In this document: positions 38,416 to 46,889 of the stretch, one piece after another
Numbering within the stretch: the first letter of the stretch is position 1
Layout of the letters: the number at the start of each line of letters is the position of its first letter
Assembly: GCA_025363655.1 (NCBI GenBank)
Contig: JANYDK010000092.1
Coordinates: 124,001 to 188,000 of the forward strand
Direction of reading: 5' to 3'
Source of the DNA: Deltaproteobacteria bacterium
GTDB lineage: Bacteria > Myxococcota_A > Polyangia > Polyangiales > JADJMO01
DNA: 64,000 nt
Translations under genes and position numbers: made by a program
Notes under the pieces: model-generated
Seen by the model: the letters and a program-made list of their open reading frames with translations, nothing else
What the model was told of the DNA's origin: nothing
The model's database searches: none

Positions 38416-38999
38416 GAGGCGCGAGCGCATGTCTGGGTGCGGGTCGCGGGCGCGACGAATAGCATAGCGTTGCTATGCCATGGCAAAGTCAATGTAGAAC
38501 AAGGTGCGACCTTGTCTCCGTTCAAAACAAACCTCAGCTTGGTCTCACCAACACCACGTTTTGCCACCAAGCTACCAACAGCCTGCACACAGGATCACCC
38601 CCAAGCCGTTGGGGTCTCCCCCCTCCCCCCCCCAACCGGTGGTAGCTACTGATCGCGTTTTGGTTGCCAGGTGGGTGTCGTTCAGGTTACGTATGTACGT
38701 GTTCAGGAGACGAGCCTGAGCACATGGGGGGCCTGTCCGGCCCACCAGCTCCCTCCTGGAGCATCGTCATCGCAAGTCACGCCGGGCGCGGGGGACGGTG
38801 GTGGAGGTGACTCCGGGGGTGGTTGGGGACGCTTCGGCATCCCCTCGGCGGTGTGGAGCGTGGGTGGTGCAGGACCGCGGCGGGGCCGACGAGGCCTCGG
38901 CGCGAAAGCGAAGATGCAGCAGGTACGCCGGGTGCGAGCCGGTTTCTCGCGCCTTGGTGGGTTTTTGTCGCGCGTCGCGCGCGATGCGGTGGAGGGGTC
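38416..38999. other. 584-bp leader region upstream of nrdJ
   Basis: Gene-free. The first part (38461-38580) is only 58 of 120 bases GC, far below the flanks, and carries several perfect inverted repeats (separate entry). Further on are a C-tract with an inverted repeat, CCGTTGGGG (38606-38614) facing CCCCAACCGG (38629-38638), and the 12-bp near-palindrome ACGTATGTACGT (38689-38700). The last ~200 bp are GC-rich. I see no B12 box or NrdR box. Confidence 0.6.
38462..38593. ncRNA. Candidate structured RNA / regulatory element upstream of nrdJ
   Basis: Four inverted repeats in 132 bp, perfect by my pairing: GCATAGC-GTT-GCTATGC (38462-38478); ACAAGGT-GCG-ACCTTGT (38499-38515); AGCTTGGT (38536-38543) with ACCAAGCT (38566-38573); and CCTG-CACA-CAGG (38582-38593). 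Also a 10-bp palindrome TGCCATGGCA (38476-38485). The set could fold as a multi-hairpin RNA in either direction. No named family fits. Confidence 0.4.
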
Positions 39000-41900
39000 A
39001 TGGTCGACAAGATGGTCGGGGGCGTTGGTGGCAAGGTCGTTTCCGAGGACAAGAAGAAGAGGAATGGACACCTTCAGAAGGTGAGTGGGCTCGTCGAGCG
39101 TCGCTTCACCAAGCCGGGCGTCGATCCGCTCGACGAGGTGACCTGGGAGCGCCGCACCAGCATCATCACCAACCCCGACGGCTCGACCGTCTTCAAGCTC
39201 GAAGGCGCCGAGATCCCCGCGCACTTCTCGCAGCTGGCGACCGACATCGTCGTCTCCAAATACTTCCGCAAGGCCGGCCTCTACGGCGACAAGAACCACG
39301 GCGAGCGCTCGGTGCGTGAAGTCGTGGTCCGCCTCGCGAAGACCATCCGCGAAGCCGGTGAGAACCTCGGCGGTTACTTCGCCGACACGGCCGAGGCCGA
39401 CGCCTTCGAGGCCGAGCTCTCGTACATGCTCGTCCACCAGATCGGCGCCTTCAACTCGCCGGTGTGGTTCAACTGCGGGCTCTTCCACCGCTATCAAATC
39501 CAGGGTTCCGGCGGCACCTGGGCGTGGAAGACCGACAGCCAGACGGACGAAGTCCACGAGGTCAGCAACGCCTACGAGCGCCCGCAGTGCTCGGCGTGCT
39601 TCATCCAGTCGGTCGGCGACGACCTCATGTCCATCTACGACCTCGTCAAGTTCGAGGCGCGCCTCTTCAAGTACGGCTCGGGCACCGGCACCAACTTCTC
39701 GCTCCTGCGCGGCAAGCAGGAGAAGCTCTCCGGCGGCGGAACTTCGAGCGGCCTCATGAGCTTCCTCGAGGTGCTCGATCGCGCGGCCGGCGCGACCAAG
39801 AGCGGCGGCACCACGCGCCGCGCCGCGAAGATGGTCTGCCTCGACATGGACCACCCGGAAATCATGGATTTCATCGAGTGGAAGATGCGCGAGGAGAAGA
39901 AGGCCCAGGCACTCATCGCCATGGGTTACCCCGCCGACTTCAACGGCGAGGCGTACCACACGGTCAGCGGCCAGAACTCGAACAACTCGGTCCGTGTCAC
40001 CGACGACTTCATGAAGCTCGTCGACACCGACGGCACCTGGACGACGCGCTTCCGCACCACCGGCGAGAACGGCCCGGCGTACAAAGCGCGCGACATCTGG
40101 ACGAAGCTCTCGGAGAGCGCGTGGGGCTGCGCCGATCCCGGCGTGCAGTACGACACCACCATCAACAAGTGGCACACCTGCTCGAACACCGCCCCGATTC
40201 GCGCGAGCAACCCGTGCAGCGAGTACATGTTCCTCGATGACACGGCGTGCAACCTCTCGTCGCTGAACCTCACCAAGTTCCTCCGCGACGACGGCACCTT
40301 CGACGTCGAGGGCTATCGCCACGCGATCCGCATTTTCTTCGTCGCGCAGGAAATCCTGGTCGATTTCTCCGCCTACCCGACGAAGCCCATCGCGAAGAAC
40401 TCGCACAACTACCGCCCGCTCGGTCTCGGTTACGCCAACCTCGGCACCCTGCTGATGATCCAGGGCATCCCCTACGACTCGACGGAAGGTCGCGCGATGT
40501 GCAGCGCGCTCACCGCGATTCTCACCGGCCACGCGTATCGCGTTTCGGCAGAGATGGCGGCGAAGAAGGGCGCGTTCAACGGCTTCGCCAAGAACCGCGA
40601 GCCGATGCTCAAGGTCATGGGCATGCACCGCGACGCTGCCTACGAGATCGATCGCGACGCTTGCCCGCCCGACCTCTTCGCCGCGGCGTGCGAAGACTGG
40701 GACGAGGCGGTCTCGCACGGTCAGAAGCACGGCTACCGCAACGCGCAGGCCACCGTGCTCGCGCCGACCGGCACCATCGGTCTCCTCATGGACTGCGACA
40801 CCACGGGAATCGAGCCCGATTTCGCGCTGGTGAAGTTCAAGAAGCTGGCCGGCGGCGGCTACTTCAAGATCGTCAACCAGTCGGTGCCGCGCGCGCTCCG
40901 GAACCTCGGCTACGACGAGCGGCAGTCGCAGGAGATCCTCGCTTGGATCTCCGGCACCAACACGCTGCTCGGGGCGCCGTACATCAACCGCGCCTCGCTG
41001 AAGTCGCGCGGGCTCACCAACGAAGAGCTCGGCAAGGTCGAGTCGGCCCTCCTCGGCTCGTTCGATCTGCGCTCGGCGTTCCAGACGTGGGTCCTCGGCG
41101 AGCAGGCGTTCGAGCGGCTCGGCGTGCCGGCCGACAAGGTGAAGAGGCCGGGCTTCGATCTGCTCGCCTTCCTCGGCTTCTCGACCGAGCAAATCGAGGG
41201 TGCCAACGATCACATCATCGGCCGCATGACCATCGAGGGAGCGCCGCACCTGCGCCCCGAGCACGTCGCCGTCTTCGATTGCGCGAACCGCTGCGGAAAG
41301 AGCGGCGTCCGCTACCTCGCGCCGCTCTCGCACGTGAAGATGATGGCGGCCGCCCAGCCGTTCCTCTCCGGCGCCATCTCCAAGACGGTCAACCTCCCCA
41401 ACGAGGCGACCATCGAAGACGTCGCCGACATCTACTACGAGGGCTGGAAATTGGGCCTCAAGGCGGTCGCGCTCTACCGCGACGGCTGCAAGGCGAGCCA
41501 GCCGCTCTCGTCGTCGGGGAGCAAAGAAAAGAAGGACGACAAGACCGAGACGAGGACGATCCAGACGCCCGTCGAAGCGATTGACGAAGCGGGTGGAGCG
41601 GGCGAAGAGACGGCGATTCCGGTCGTGCAGGTGACGACCGAGAAGCGTCACACCACGACGGCATCCCCGGCGACGGCGAACGCGATGATGGCGGCGCCTC
41701 GCACCGAGCAGCGTCTCTATGGCGAGCGTCTACGCCTGCCGAAGAAGCGCACCGGTTGGACGCAGGAAGCTCGCGTCGGCGGGCACAAGATCTTCCTCCG
41801 CACCGGCGAGTACGAAGATGGCCACCTCGGCGAGATCTTCATCGACATGCACAAGGAGGGCGCCGCCTTCCGTTCGATGATGAACTGCTTCGCGATGGCG

Positions 41901-42371
41901 GTGAGCGTCGGTCTGCAGCACGGCGTGCCGCTCGAGACCTACGTCGAGCAGTTCACGTTCACGCGGTTCGAGCCCCAGGGCAACGTCGAGGGGCACCCGA
42001 ACATCAAGATGTCGACGTCGATCGTCGACTACATCTTCCGCGTGCTCGGGGTCGAGTACCTCAAGCGCTACGACCTCTGCCACGTGAAGCCCGTCTCGAC
42101 AAAAACGGCCGATCCGGGCGATCACTCGGCCGATCCGTCGCCCTTCAGCAGCGGCTTCACCGAGCCGCCTCCGAGCCTCGCCTACACCAGCTCGGCGCTC
42201 GCCCGCGCCGCGCAAGAAGACGAAGGCACCGCGCGCGCCGGCTCGCTCGACGCACAGCTCGAAGAGATGATGGGCGACGCGCCGCTCTGCGACGTCTGCG
42301 GCCACATCACGGTGCGCAACGGCGCGTGCTACCGCTGCCTCAACTGCGGCAACTCGATGGGTTGTTCCTGA
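39000..42371 (+). CDS. nrdJ: Adenosylcobalamin-dependent (class II) ribonucleotide reductase
   Basis: 1123 residues from ATG 39000, with GGAGG upstream; the frame opens at 38823 but that leader is low-complexity. It makes deoxyribonucleotides from ribonucleotides using B12. Motifs: C159 in WFNCGLF, C197 and C200 in PQCSACFIQ, then GSGTGTNFSLLRG and the active-site N-x-C-x-E loop NPCSEYMF (C406, E408), with ACNLSSLNL next. Farther on are NRCGKSGV and ATVLAPTGTIGLLMDCDTTG. After a Lys/Thr-rich linker (~840-905), a C-terminal domain ends in CDVCGHITVRNGACYRCLNCG, a possible zinc or redox cysteine set typical of long NrdJ proteins. No nrdE/nrdF is seen. Confidence 0.97.
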   Translation: MVDKMVGGVGGKVVSEDKKKRNGHLQKVSGLVERRFTKPGVDPLDEVTWERRTSIITNPDGSTVFKLEGAEIPAHFSQLATDIVVSKYFRKAGLYGDKNHGERSVREVVVRLAKTIREAGENLGGYFADTAEADAFEAELSYMLVHQIGAFNSPVWFNCGLFHRYQIQGSGGTWAWKTDSQTDEVHEVSNAYERPQCSACFIQSVGDDLMSIYDLVKFEARLFKYGSGTGTNFSLLRGKQEKLSGGGTSSGLMSFLEVLDRAAGATKSGGTTRRAAKMVCLDMDHPEIMDFIEWKMREEKKAQALIAMGYPADFNGEAYHTVSGQNSNNSVRVTDDFMKLVDTDGTWTTRFRTTGENGPAYKARDIWTKLSESAWGCADPGVQYDTTINKWHTCSNTAPIRASNPCSEYMFLDDTACNLSSLNLTKFLRDDGTFDVEGYRHAIRIFFVAQEILVDFSAYPTKPIAKNSHNYRPLGLGYANLGTLLMIQGIPYDSTEGRAMCSALTAILTGHAYRVSAEMAAKKGAFNGFAKNREPMLKVMGMHRDAAYEIDRDACPPDLFAAACEDWDEAVSHGQKHGYRNAQATVLAPTGTIGLLMDCDTTGIEPDFALVKFKKLAGGGYFKIVNQSVPRALRNLGYDERQSQEILAWISGTNTLLGAPYINRASLKSRGLTNEELGKVESALLGSFDLRSAFQTWVLGEQAFERLGVPADKVKRPGFDLLAFLGFSTEQIEGANDHIIGRMTIEGAPHLRPEHVAVFDCANRCGKSGVRYLAPLSHVKMMAAAQPFLSGAISKTVNLPNEATIEDVADIYYEGWKLGLKAVALYRDGCKASQPLSSSGSKEKKDDKTETRTIQTPVEAIDEAGGAGEETAIPVVQVTTEKRHTTTASPATANAMMAAPRTEQRLYGERLRLPKKRTGWTQEARVGGHKIFLRTGEYEDGHLGEIFIDMHKEGAAFRSMMNCFAMAVSVGLQHGVPLETYVEQFTFTRFEPQGNVEGHPNIKMSTSIVDYIFRVLGVEYLKRYDLCHVKPVSTKTADPGDHSADPSPFSSGFTEPPPSLAYTSSALARAAQEDEGTARAGSLDAQLEEMMGDAPLCDVCGHITVRNGACYRCLNCGNSMGCS

Positions 42372-42379
42372 TCGACCCA

Positions 42380-42418
42380 CGTCACGGGCGACTTCGCGCC
42401 TGACGTAGACCCGTGACG
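42380..42418 (+). other. 9-bp inverted repeat just after nrdJ
   Basis: CGTCACGGG (42380-42388) pairs exactly with CCCGTGACG (42410-42418) across 21 nt, immediately before the terminator hairpin. Confidence 0.6.
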
Positions 42419-42420
42419 AC

Positions 42421-42457
42421 GTCGGCGCCTTGGCAACGAGGCGCCGACGCCCTTTTT
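42421..42457 (+). terminator. Rho-independent terminator of nrdJ
   Basis: GTCGGCGCCT (42421-42430) pairs perfectly with AGGCGCCGAC (42439-42448) around an 8-nt loop; after GCCC comes TTTTT (42453-42457). 50 bp past the nrdJ stop. Confidence 0.92.
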
Positions 42458-42563
42458 GTCGTGCAAATGCGCGTGAACTACGCGTGAAAATAGCGATGGA
42501 AGCGCGTTTCCGGTAACGTCTGCATGACCTTCGGGAGATCGCCGTCCAACTCGGTACGTAGTC

Positions 42564-42597
42564 AACGAGTAGCATCTGTAGCGTCTGTAACGTCTGC
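42564..42597. repeat. 9-bp imperfect tandem repeat upstream of a lipoprotein gene
   Basis: Consecutive units of the type TAGCATCTG, TAGCGTCTG, TAACGTCTG; a further ACGTCTGCAT stands at 42516-42525. It ends about 28 bp before ATG 42625 and could be a binding array. Confidence 0.6.
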
Positions 42598-42624
42598 ATC
42601 GAGCTCAGAGGAGAATCGGCCGCC

Positions 42625-43161
42625 ATGTCGAAGCGTCGCACCGTCGAAACCTTGTTCGCTTTCCTGCTGGTCCTCGGTCCGGCGGGCGCGCTCTCTGCGG
42701 GCTGCAAGAAGGACGATCCGCCGCCGGTGCCGACGACGCTGCCGAGCGACGACGACGAGAAACCTAAGAAGAAGAAGAAGTCGACGACCGACGATGACCC
42801 GGCCGTGGTCAACGGTGGTGGTGCGGACGATCCGGGGGCCGGTTCGAACACCATCGCGATCCCCGCCGGTACCGGCGGAAAGAAGACCGATCCGAACGCC
42901 GCGAAGAAGGCCGCGCTGCAAGCGTGCTGCACCGCGCTCCACAACGCCGCCGCCGCCGCCGGCATCGCCAACACCGCAGCCTCGGCAGCGATCCCTGGTC
43001 TTCCGGCGCTGCCTCCGCCTCCGCCGAAGGAAGAGCTCGAGAAGCAGGCGAAGGCGTGCGATCAGGCGGTCGTCGAGTTCACGGGCGATCTCAATACGTC
43101 GCTGAAGAAGGTCAAGGGCGCCTCGCCGATCGCGCTGCCCACGGCTTGCAACATCAGCTGA
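42625..43161 (+). CDS. Lysine/proline-rich lipoprotein
   Basis: 178 residues from ATG 42625, with GAGGAG 11 bp upstream. Signal peptide with lipobox LSAG-C, then a low-complexity stretch of Lys, Asp and Pro (KPKKKKKSTTDDD). Residues ~90-178 form a helical domain with four Cys (ALQACCTALHNAAAAAG, LEKQAKACDQAVVEF, ALPTACN) that could make two disulfides in the periplasm. No family recognised. It has its own upstream region after the nrdJ terminator and converges on the TrmN6-like gene. Confidence 0.72.
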   Translation: MSKRRTVETLFAFLLVLGPAGALSAGCKKDDPPPVPTTLPSDDDEKPKKKKKSTTDDDPAVVNGGGADDPGAGSNTIAIPAGTGGKKTDPNAAKKAALQACCTALHNAAAAAGIANTAASAAIPGLPALPPPPPKEELEKQAKACDQAVVEFTGDLNTSLKKVKGASPIALPTACNIS

Positions 43162-43176
43162 GTGACCGAGTGAGGC

Positions 43177-43950
43177 TCACAGCGTCTCGGTGATTCGCCG
43201 CGCCTCTTCGGTGGCGACGCCGGGAGCGCTCATGAGGACGAGCGGCGACTCGACCCGCAAGCCGCCAGCGCGGGCTGCTTTCGCTTCGACGAGCGCGAGT
43301 CGGCCCGGCGACTCGGCGAGGGGATGGACGAAGCGCAGACGCTTCGGTTCGAGGCCACTCGCGCGCAGGGCGTCGAAGAGTCGACCGAGATCGAGCGTGG
43401 GAAAGACGACGCAGAAGCGGCCTGCACGACCGAGAGCAGCGCGGGCCGCGCGGACGAATCCGACGAGCGTACCGGCGGGTGCTGCGCGGGCGACGGCGCG
43501 TGATGGGTCGGCTGCGGGGCGTGTTCGACCCTCGACGCCGTAGGGCGGATTGGCGACCACGAGATCGAAGGCGCCGCCGAGTACCGAGGGCAGTCGCACC
43601 CGCAGATCGTGCAGCAAGGTCTCGGCGCGATCGGCGATGCCGGCAGCTCGTGCGTTGGCGGTTGCGAGCGCGAGCACCGAGGCGTCGAGATCGAGGAGCG
43701 TCGTGCGCTCGGCGCGGCCCATCACCACCAGCGCGAGACCGACCGCTCCGACGCCAGCACCGAGATCGAGACAACGCGTCGCTGGCTTCTCGCGCCTTGC
43801 AAACGAGGCGAGAAGCAGGGCGTCGACGTTGGTGCGATAGCCACGCGCCGGCTGCGCGAGCGGCAGGCGCCCACGCAAGAGCGCGTCGGCCGTGGTCTCG
43901 AACGGCTCGACCGCCTCGACCGCCTCGGCGACTACTTCTTCACTTGCCAC
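43177..43950 (-). CDS. TrmN6-like tRNA/rRNA adenine-N6 methyltransferase
   Basis: 257 residues from GTG 43950. Rossmann methyltransferase with motif I CLDLGAGVGAVGLALV, DLDASVLALA and the adenine-flipping motif NPPY in VVANPPYGVEG. The N-terminal block DALLRGRLPLAQPARGYRTN matches the opening of TrmN6/YfiC proteins, which methylate A37 of tRNA1(Val). The start overlaps the end of the lipoprotein gene upstream by 19 bp, so the two are co-transcribed. The target RNA is unverified. Confidence 0.82.
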   Translation of the reverse strand: MASEEVVAEAVEAVEPFETTADALLRGRLPLAQPARGYRTNVDALLLASFARREKPATRCLDLGAGVGAVGLALVVMGRAERTTLLDLDASVLALATANARAAGIADRAETLLHDLRVRLPSVLGGAFDLVVANPPYGVEGRTRPAADPSRAVARAAPAGTLVGFVRAARAALGRAGRFCVVFPTLDLGRLFDALRASGLEPKRLRFVHPLAESPGRLALVEAKAARAGGLRVESPLVLMSAPGVATEEARRITETL

Positions 43951-45029
43951 GCACGGAGGCCGCGGAACGTGAAGACCGTGACCGAGTCGGGGAAGGTCTG
44001 CACCGGGTAGCTCCCGAGGCCGAGCACTTCTCCGCCGACCTTCCCCGACGCAGCAACGGTGTAGACGCCCGGATCGAGCGCGCCGACGGCATAGAGACCG
44101 AGGCGAGAGGTCGACTTGCGGTTGCTCTCGGGGAGCGGATCGTCTTCGACGTCGGACAGATAGAAGAGACCGAGGCCCGACGTCGGACCGATGCCGACCG
44201 TGGCGTTTCCGAGACGAACGTCGCCGCAGTCGTGCACCTCGCCGGCGATGGCGCTCTTTCCGGCCTCGGGCGGGCGGTTGTACGCGGCCTTGAGGATCGA
44301 CGCGTAGTCGTCGTTGCCGAGCGCGCGCACGTCGAACGTCACCGAGCCGTCGGCAGCGGCGGCGCCGTCTCGCACCACTTGGTTGTAGTCGTAAAGCGGG
44401 AACCAGCCGTCGACGTCGACCGACGTCTTCGACGACGTACGGACGATGAACGGCGTCTCGGTCGGAATGCCCTTGATTTCGTAGGGATAGAGGGTGCGAT
44501 CGTTGGCCGTCCCGGCCTTGTAGATCGTCTCTTTCTTGGTGCCGAGGCCGCTCACGGAATCGACGCTCGTCGATTCGCCGACCTTGTCCGCGAGCTTGCC
44601 AGTGGGACCGCCCGCGGCATCGAGTTGCTCTTTGAAGATCTCTACCTTGACGTTCTTCGAGTCGGGACCGTTGGCGAAGATCTTCACGTAGCCGCGCAGC
44701 GTGACCGTCTTGCCTGCGGGCGCGAGCGGCTTGATGCCGACGCCCTTGAGGCAGGCGACGTCGGGAGCTCCGGTGCCGGAGTACTCTTTCGTATCGGTGG
44801 TGCGCACGACGTCGGTGGTAGGCGGCGTCGCGACGCAGATGCCGCAGACGTCGACCTTGCCGGCCGCGCAGGTGGACTTCGCCGCGGGCGTGCACCAGTT
44901 GGAGGTGTTGCCGGGGACGAAGGCGGGGGTGGCGACCGTCCCGGGATCGTTGCTCTTCGACGAGCACGCCGTCGCAAGCACGAGAACGTAGGGCGCGAGC
45001 AGGAAGACCCTGGAGAGCGAACGGATCAT
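43932..45029 (-). CDS. Lipoprotein, possible carboxypeptidase-regulatory-like domain
   Basis: 365 residues. Signal peptide with lipobox ATA-C, then a Cys-rich N-terminal segment (NWCTPAAKSTCAAGKVDVCG, possible disulfides). The rest is beta-rich with Gly and Asp turns; the stretches VTLRGYVKIFANGPDSKNVKV and LGLYAVGALDPGVYTVAASG look like carboxypeptidase-regulatory-like (Ig/transthyretin) folds. Similar lipoproteins occur in myxobacterial genomes in my recollection. Function unknown. It overlaps the methyltransferase gene by 19 bp. Confidence 0.72.
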   Translation of the reverse strand: MIRSLSRVFLLAPYVLVLATACSSKSNDPGTVATPAFVPGNTSNWCTPAAKSTCAAGKVDVCGICVATPPTTDVVRTTDTKEYSGTGAPDVACLKGVGIKPLAPAGKTVTLRGYVKIFANGPDSKNVKVEIFKEQLDAAGGPTGKLADKVGESTSVDSVSGLGTKKETIYKAGTANDRTLYPYEIKGIPTETPFIVRTSSKTSVDVDGWFPLYDYNQVVRDGAAAADGSVTFDVRALGNDDYASILKAAYNRPPEAGKSAIAGEVHDCGDVRLGNATVGIGPTSGLGLFYLSDVEDDPLPESNRKSTSRLGLYAVGALDPGVYTVAASGKVGGEVLGLGSYPVQTFPDSVTVFTFRGLRAWQVKK

Positions 45030-45190
45030 GCGACCTCTCGTGCGGCCTGCCGGCGGAAAATTCTCCGCGTGGCTCGGTCGAGTAAGAATGGGTACGGAAC
45101 GGAAAGCGGCGCCAGGAGACGACGCGAATCAAGAGCTTAGCGGATTTTCGCAGCCCACACGGAGACGAGGAAATGGCCTAACTTGGGCCG

Positions 45191-46690
45191 ATGGCGCCCG
45201 AAGAGCCCGTCCCGCCTTCGCTCGCGACGGTGCCGGGACGTGGCCCCTCCCTCTACGTAGCCCGTCGGACTGGCACCTTCAGCGCCGTCGACGAAGACGC
45301 CCCGGTCCAGGTTCTCTCGCTGCGAGAGGTCGACTGGAACGAGGCGACGCCGGTCGGCGCGAAGGCGAACGGGCGCTTCGTCACGCTCGGGGACGCGATC
45401 GATCACGACGTCGACGTCCGCGACGCGATGTTGGTCCTCTCGCCCGAGCCCGGCCTCGGCCGATTCCGCAAGGTGCCGTTCCGTCTCGCGATGCTCCTCT
45501 CGCCAATCGCTTGGGGCTATTTCGCCGAGAGCGAGTGGCGCGAGCTGACGAAGGTCGAGAAAGACGCGCGCCGCGTCCTCGACTCGGACGAGTTCAAGCA
45601 GGCGGAGATGCAGACGGAGAACGTCGGCCTCGCCAAGGAAGCGAAGGAGCGGCGCGGCAAGATCGAAACCGCCATCGCCATGCGCAAGGCGTACACGCTC
45701 GGCGAAGGTGCGATCACGCTCGCCGCGGTGCTCGTGATCGCGCTCGGCCTCCGACGCTACCGCGCGATTCCCATCGCCCTCGGCTTCGGCGCCCTCTTCT
45801 GGTGGCTCTTCCAAGCAGGGAGACCGGGGCACTGCTTCAAGCCGAGCTCGTGGAGCGACTACGTCCTCGCGTTCTTCGGGCTCGGCGGCGCGGTCGTTTC
45901 GCTGGTGCTCGCACCGTCCGAGACGACGATCGCGACCCGGCTCCGCAAGCGCCTCCGCCTCCCGGTCCATCCCGCGCCAGGTCGGCCGTGGATGTCTGGC
46001 GAGCGACGTCTCGATACCGCGGCGGCGTTGGCAGCGGCGGCGGCGGGGCTCCTGTTGCCGCTGATGATGGAGCTGATCAACCGCGCGAGGGCGGGCAATC
46101 CGGTCCGCATTCTCTTCTTCGTCGGGTTCTGCTCGATCGTCTTCATCGGCTTCCTCGCGTGGCGCAAAGAGCTCTCGCGCGTGCCGCCCCGCCTCGTCGA
46201 CGTCGCGCTGGCTGCCAGCCTCGGCTTCGGCGTGCTCGTCGCCGCCGACGTCGCCGTGCGTGCGTCGTTCGCGACGGTGCTCGAGGTGCAGACCTGCATC
46301 GCCCCCGACAGCAAGACCGCCCTCAACAAGGTCCAAGAGCAGAGCTCGAAGGAGACGACGAACGCGCGCAAGGAGACGCAGACGGGACTCCTGCCGTTCC
46401 TCGTCGCCGTCCTCGCCGCGCCGTTCTCCGAGGAGATGCTCTATCGCGGCACCCTCCAGCGCATTGCCCGCCGCGCGTTCGGCGCCCGCAACGCGATCAT
46501 GCTCTCGAGCATGATCTTCGGCGTCGCGCACATGTTCGCGTTTCCCAACGCCTTCTACATGCACGTCGGCCTCGGGCTCGCGTTCTCGGCCATCTTCGAG
46601 CTCGCCGGTGGGGGCGCGGTGGGGGTCATCGCCAGCGCCACCACCCACCTCATGTGGAACTACTGGCTCTCGCAGATGCCCGTTCTTTGA
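45191..46690 (+). CDS. CPBP-family intramembrane metalloprotease
   Basis: 499 residues. CPBP (CAAX protease / bacteriocin-processing) motifs lie at the C-terminus: E414-E415 in FSEEMLYRGTLQRI, FGVAHMF (FxxxH) and HLMWNYW (HxxxN). About eight membrane segments are seen between residues ~95 and 495. Residues 1-~90 are a soluble domain (DEDAPVQVLSLREVDWNEAT, VTLGDAIDHDVDVR) and residues ~115-160 look like a soluble helix. Family members cleave prenylated or signal peptides in the membrane; substrate unknown. Transcribed away from the lipoprotein, 161 bp apart. Confidence 0.88.
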   Translation: MAPEEPVPPSLATVPGRGPSLYVARRTGTFSAVDEDAPVQVLSLREVDWNEATPVGAKANGRFVTLGDAIDHDVDVRDAMLVLSPEPGLGRFRKVPFRLAMLLSPIAWGYFAESEWRELTKVEKDARRVLDSDEFKQAEMQTENVGLAKEAKERRGKIETAIAMRKAYTLGEGAITLAAVLVIALGLRRYRAIPIALGFGALFWWLFQAGRPGHCFKPSSWSDYVLAFFGLGGAVVSLVLAPSETTIATRLRKRLRLPVHPAPGRPWMSGERRLDTAAALAAAAAGLLLPLMMELINRARAGNPVRILFFVGFCSIVFIGFLAWRKELSRVPPRLVDVALAASLGFGVLVAADVAVRASFATVLEVQTCIAPDSKTALNKVQEQSSKETTNARKETQTGLLPFLVAVLAAPFSEEMLYRGTLQRIARRAFGARNAIMLSSMIFGVAHMFAFPNAFYMHVGLGLAFSAIFELAGGGAVGVIASATTHLMWNYWLSQMPVL

Positions 46691-46889
46691 GTCCTATTTC
46701 GAGCCCTCTTTCGAAGCCGGCGTAAGAAAACGGCGCCGACGCCGTTGGTCGGGAAGAAGGCGACACGGGCAGGTGCTGAGGGGTCACAGTGCACTCCCGT
46801 TCACGTCCAATCTCCGCGCATCGAAAAAAGGGCATGGCGCATCCCAGCGACACTGCGCACGCTTGTTGCTGACAGAGGCAGGAGCCATC

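Noticed and set aside
38416-38999. Cobalamin riboswitch or NrdR box before nrdJ
   Set aside because: I looked for the B12 box (GCCACTG-like) and the NrdR consensus and saw neither, so I list only unassigned hairpins.
38703-41651. 982-residue minus-strand frame across nrdJ
   Set aside because: Shadow of the class II reductase, which has every expected motif on the plus strand.
43177-45132. 651-residue minus-strand frame
   Set aside because: Only its last 257 residues, from GTG 43950, are the real methyltransferase; the front is out of frame with the true lipoprotein at 43932-45029.
46730-46745. ACGGCG-CCGA-CGCCGT hairpin after the CPBP gene
   Set aside because: T-run only on the minus strand where no gene ends; not a convincing terminator for the CPBP gene.
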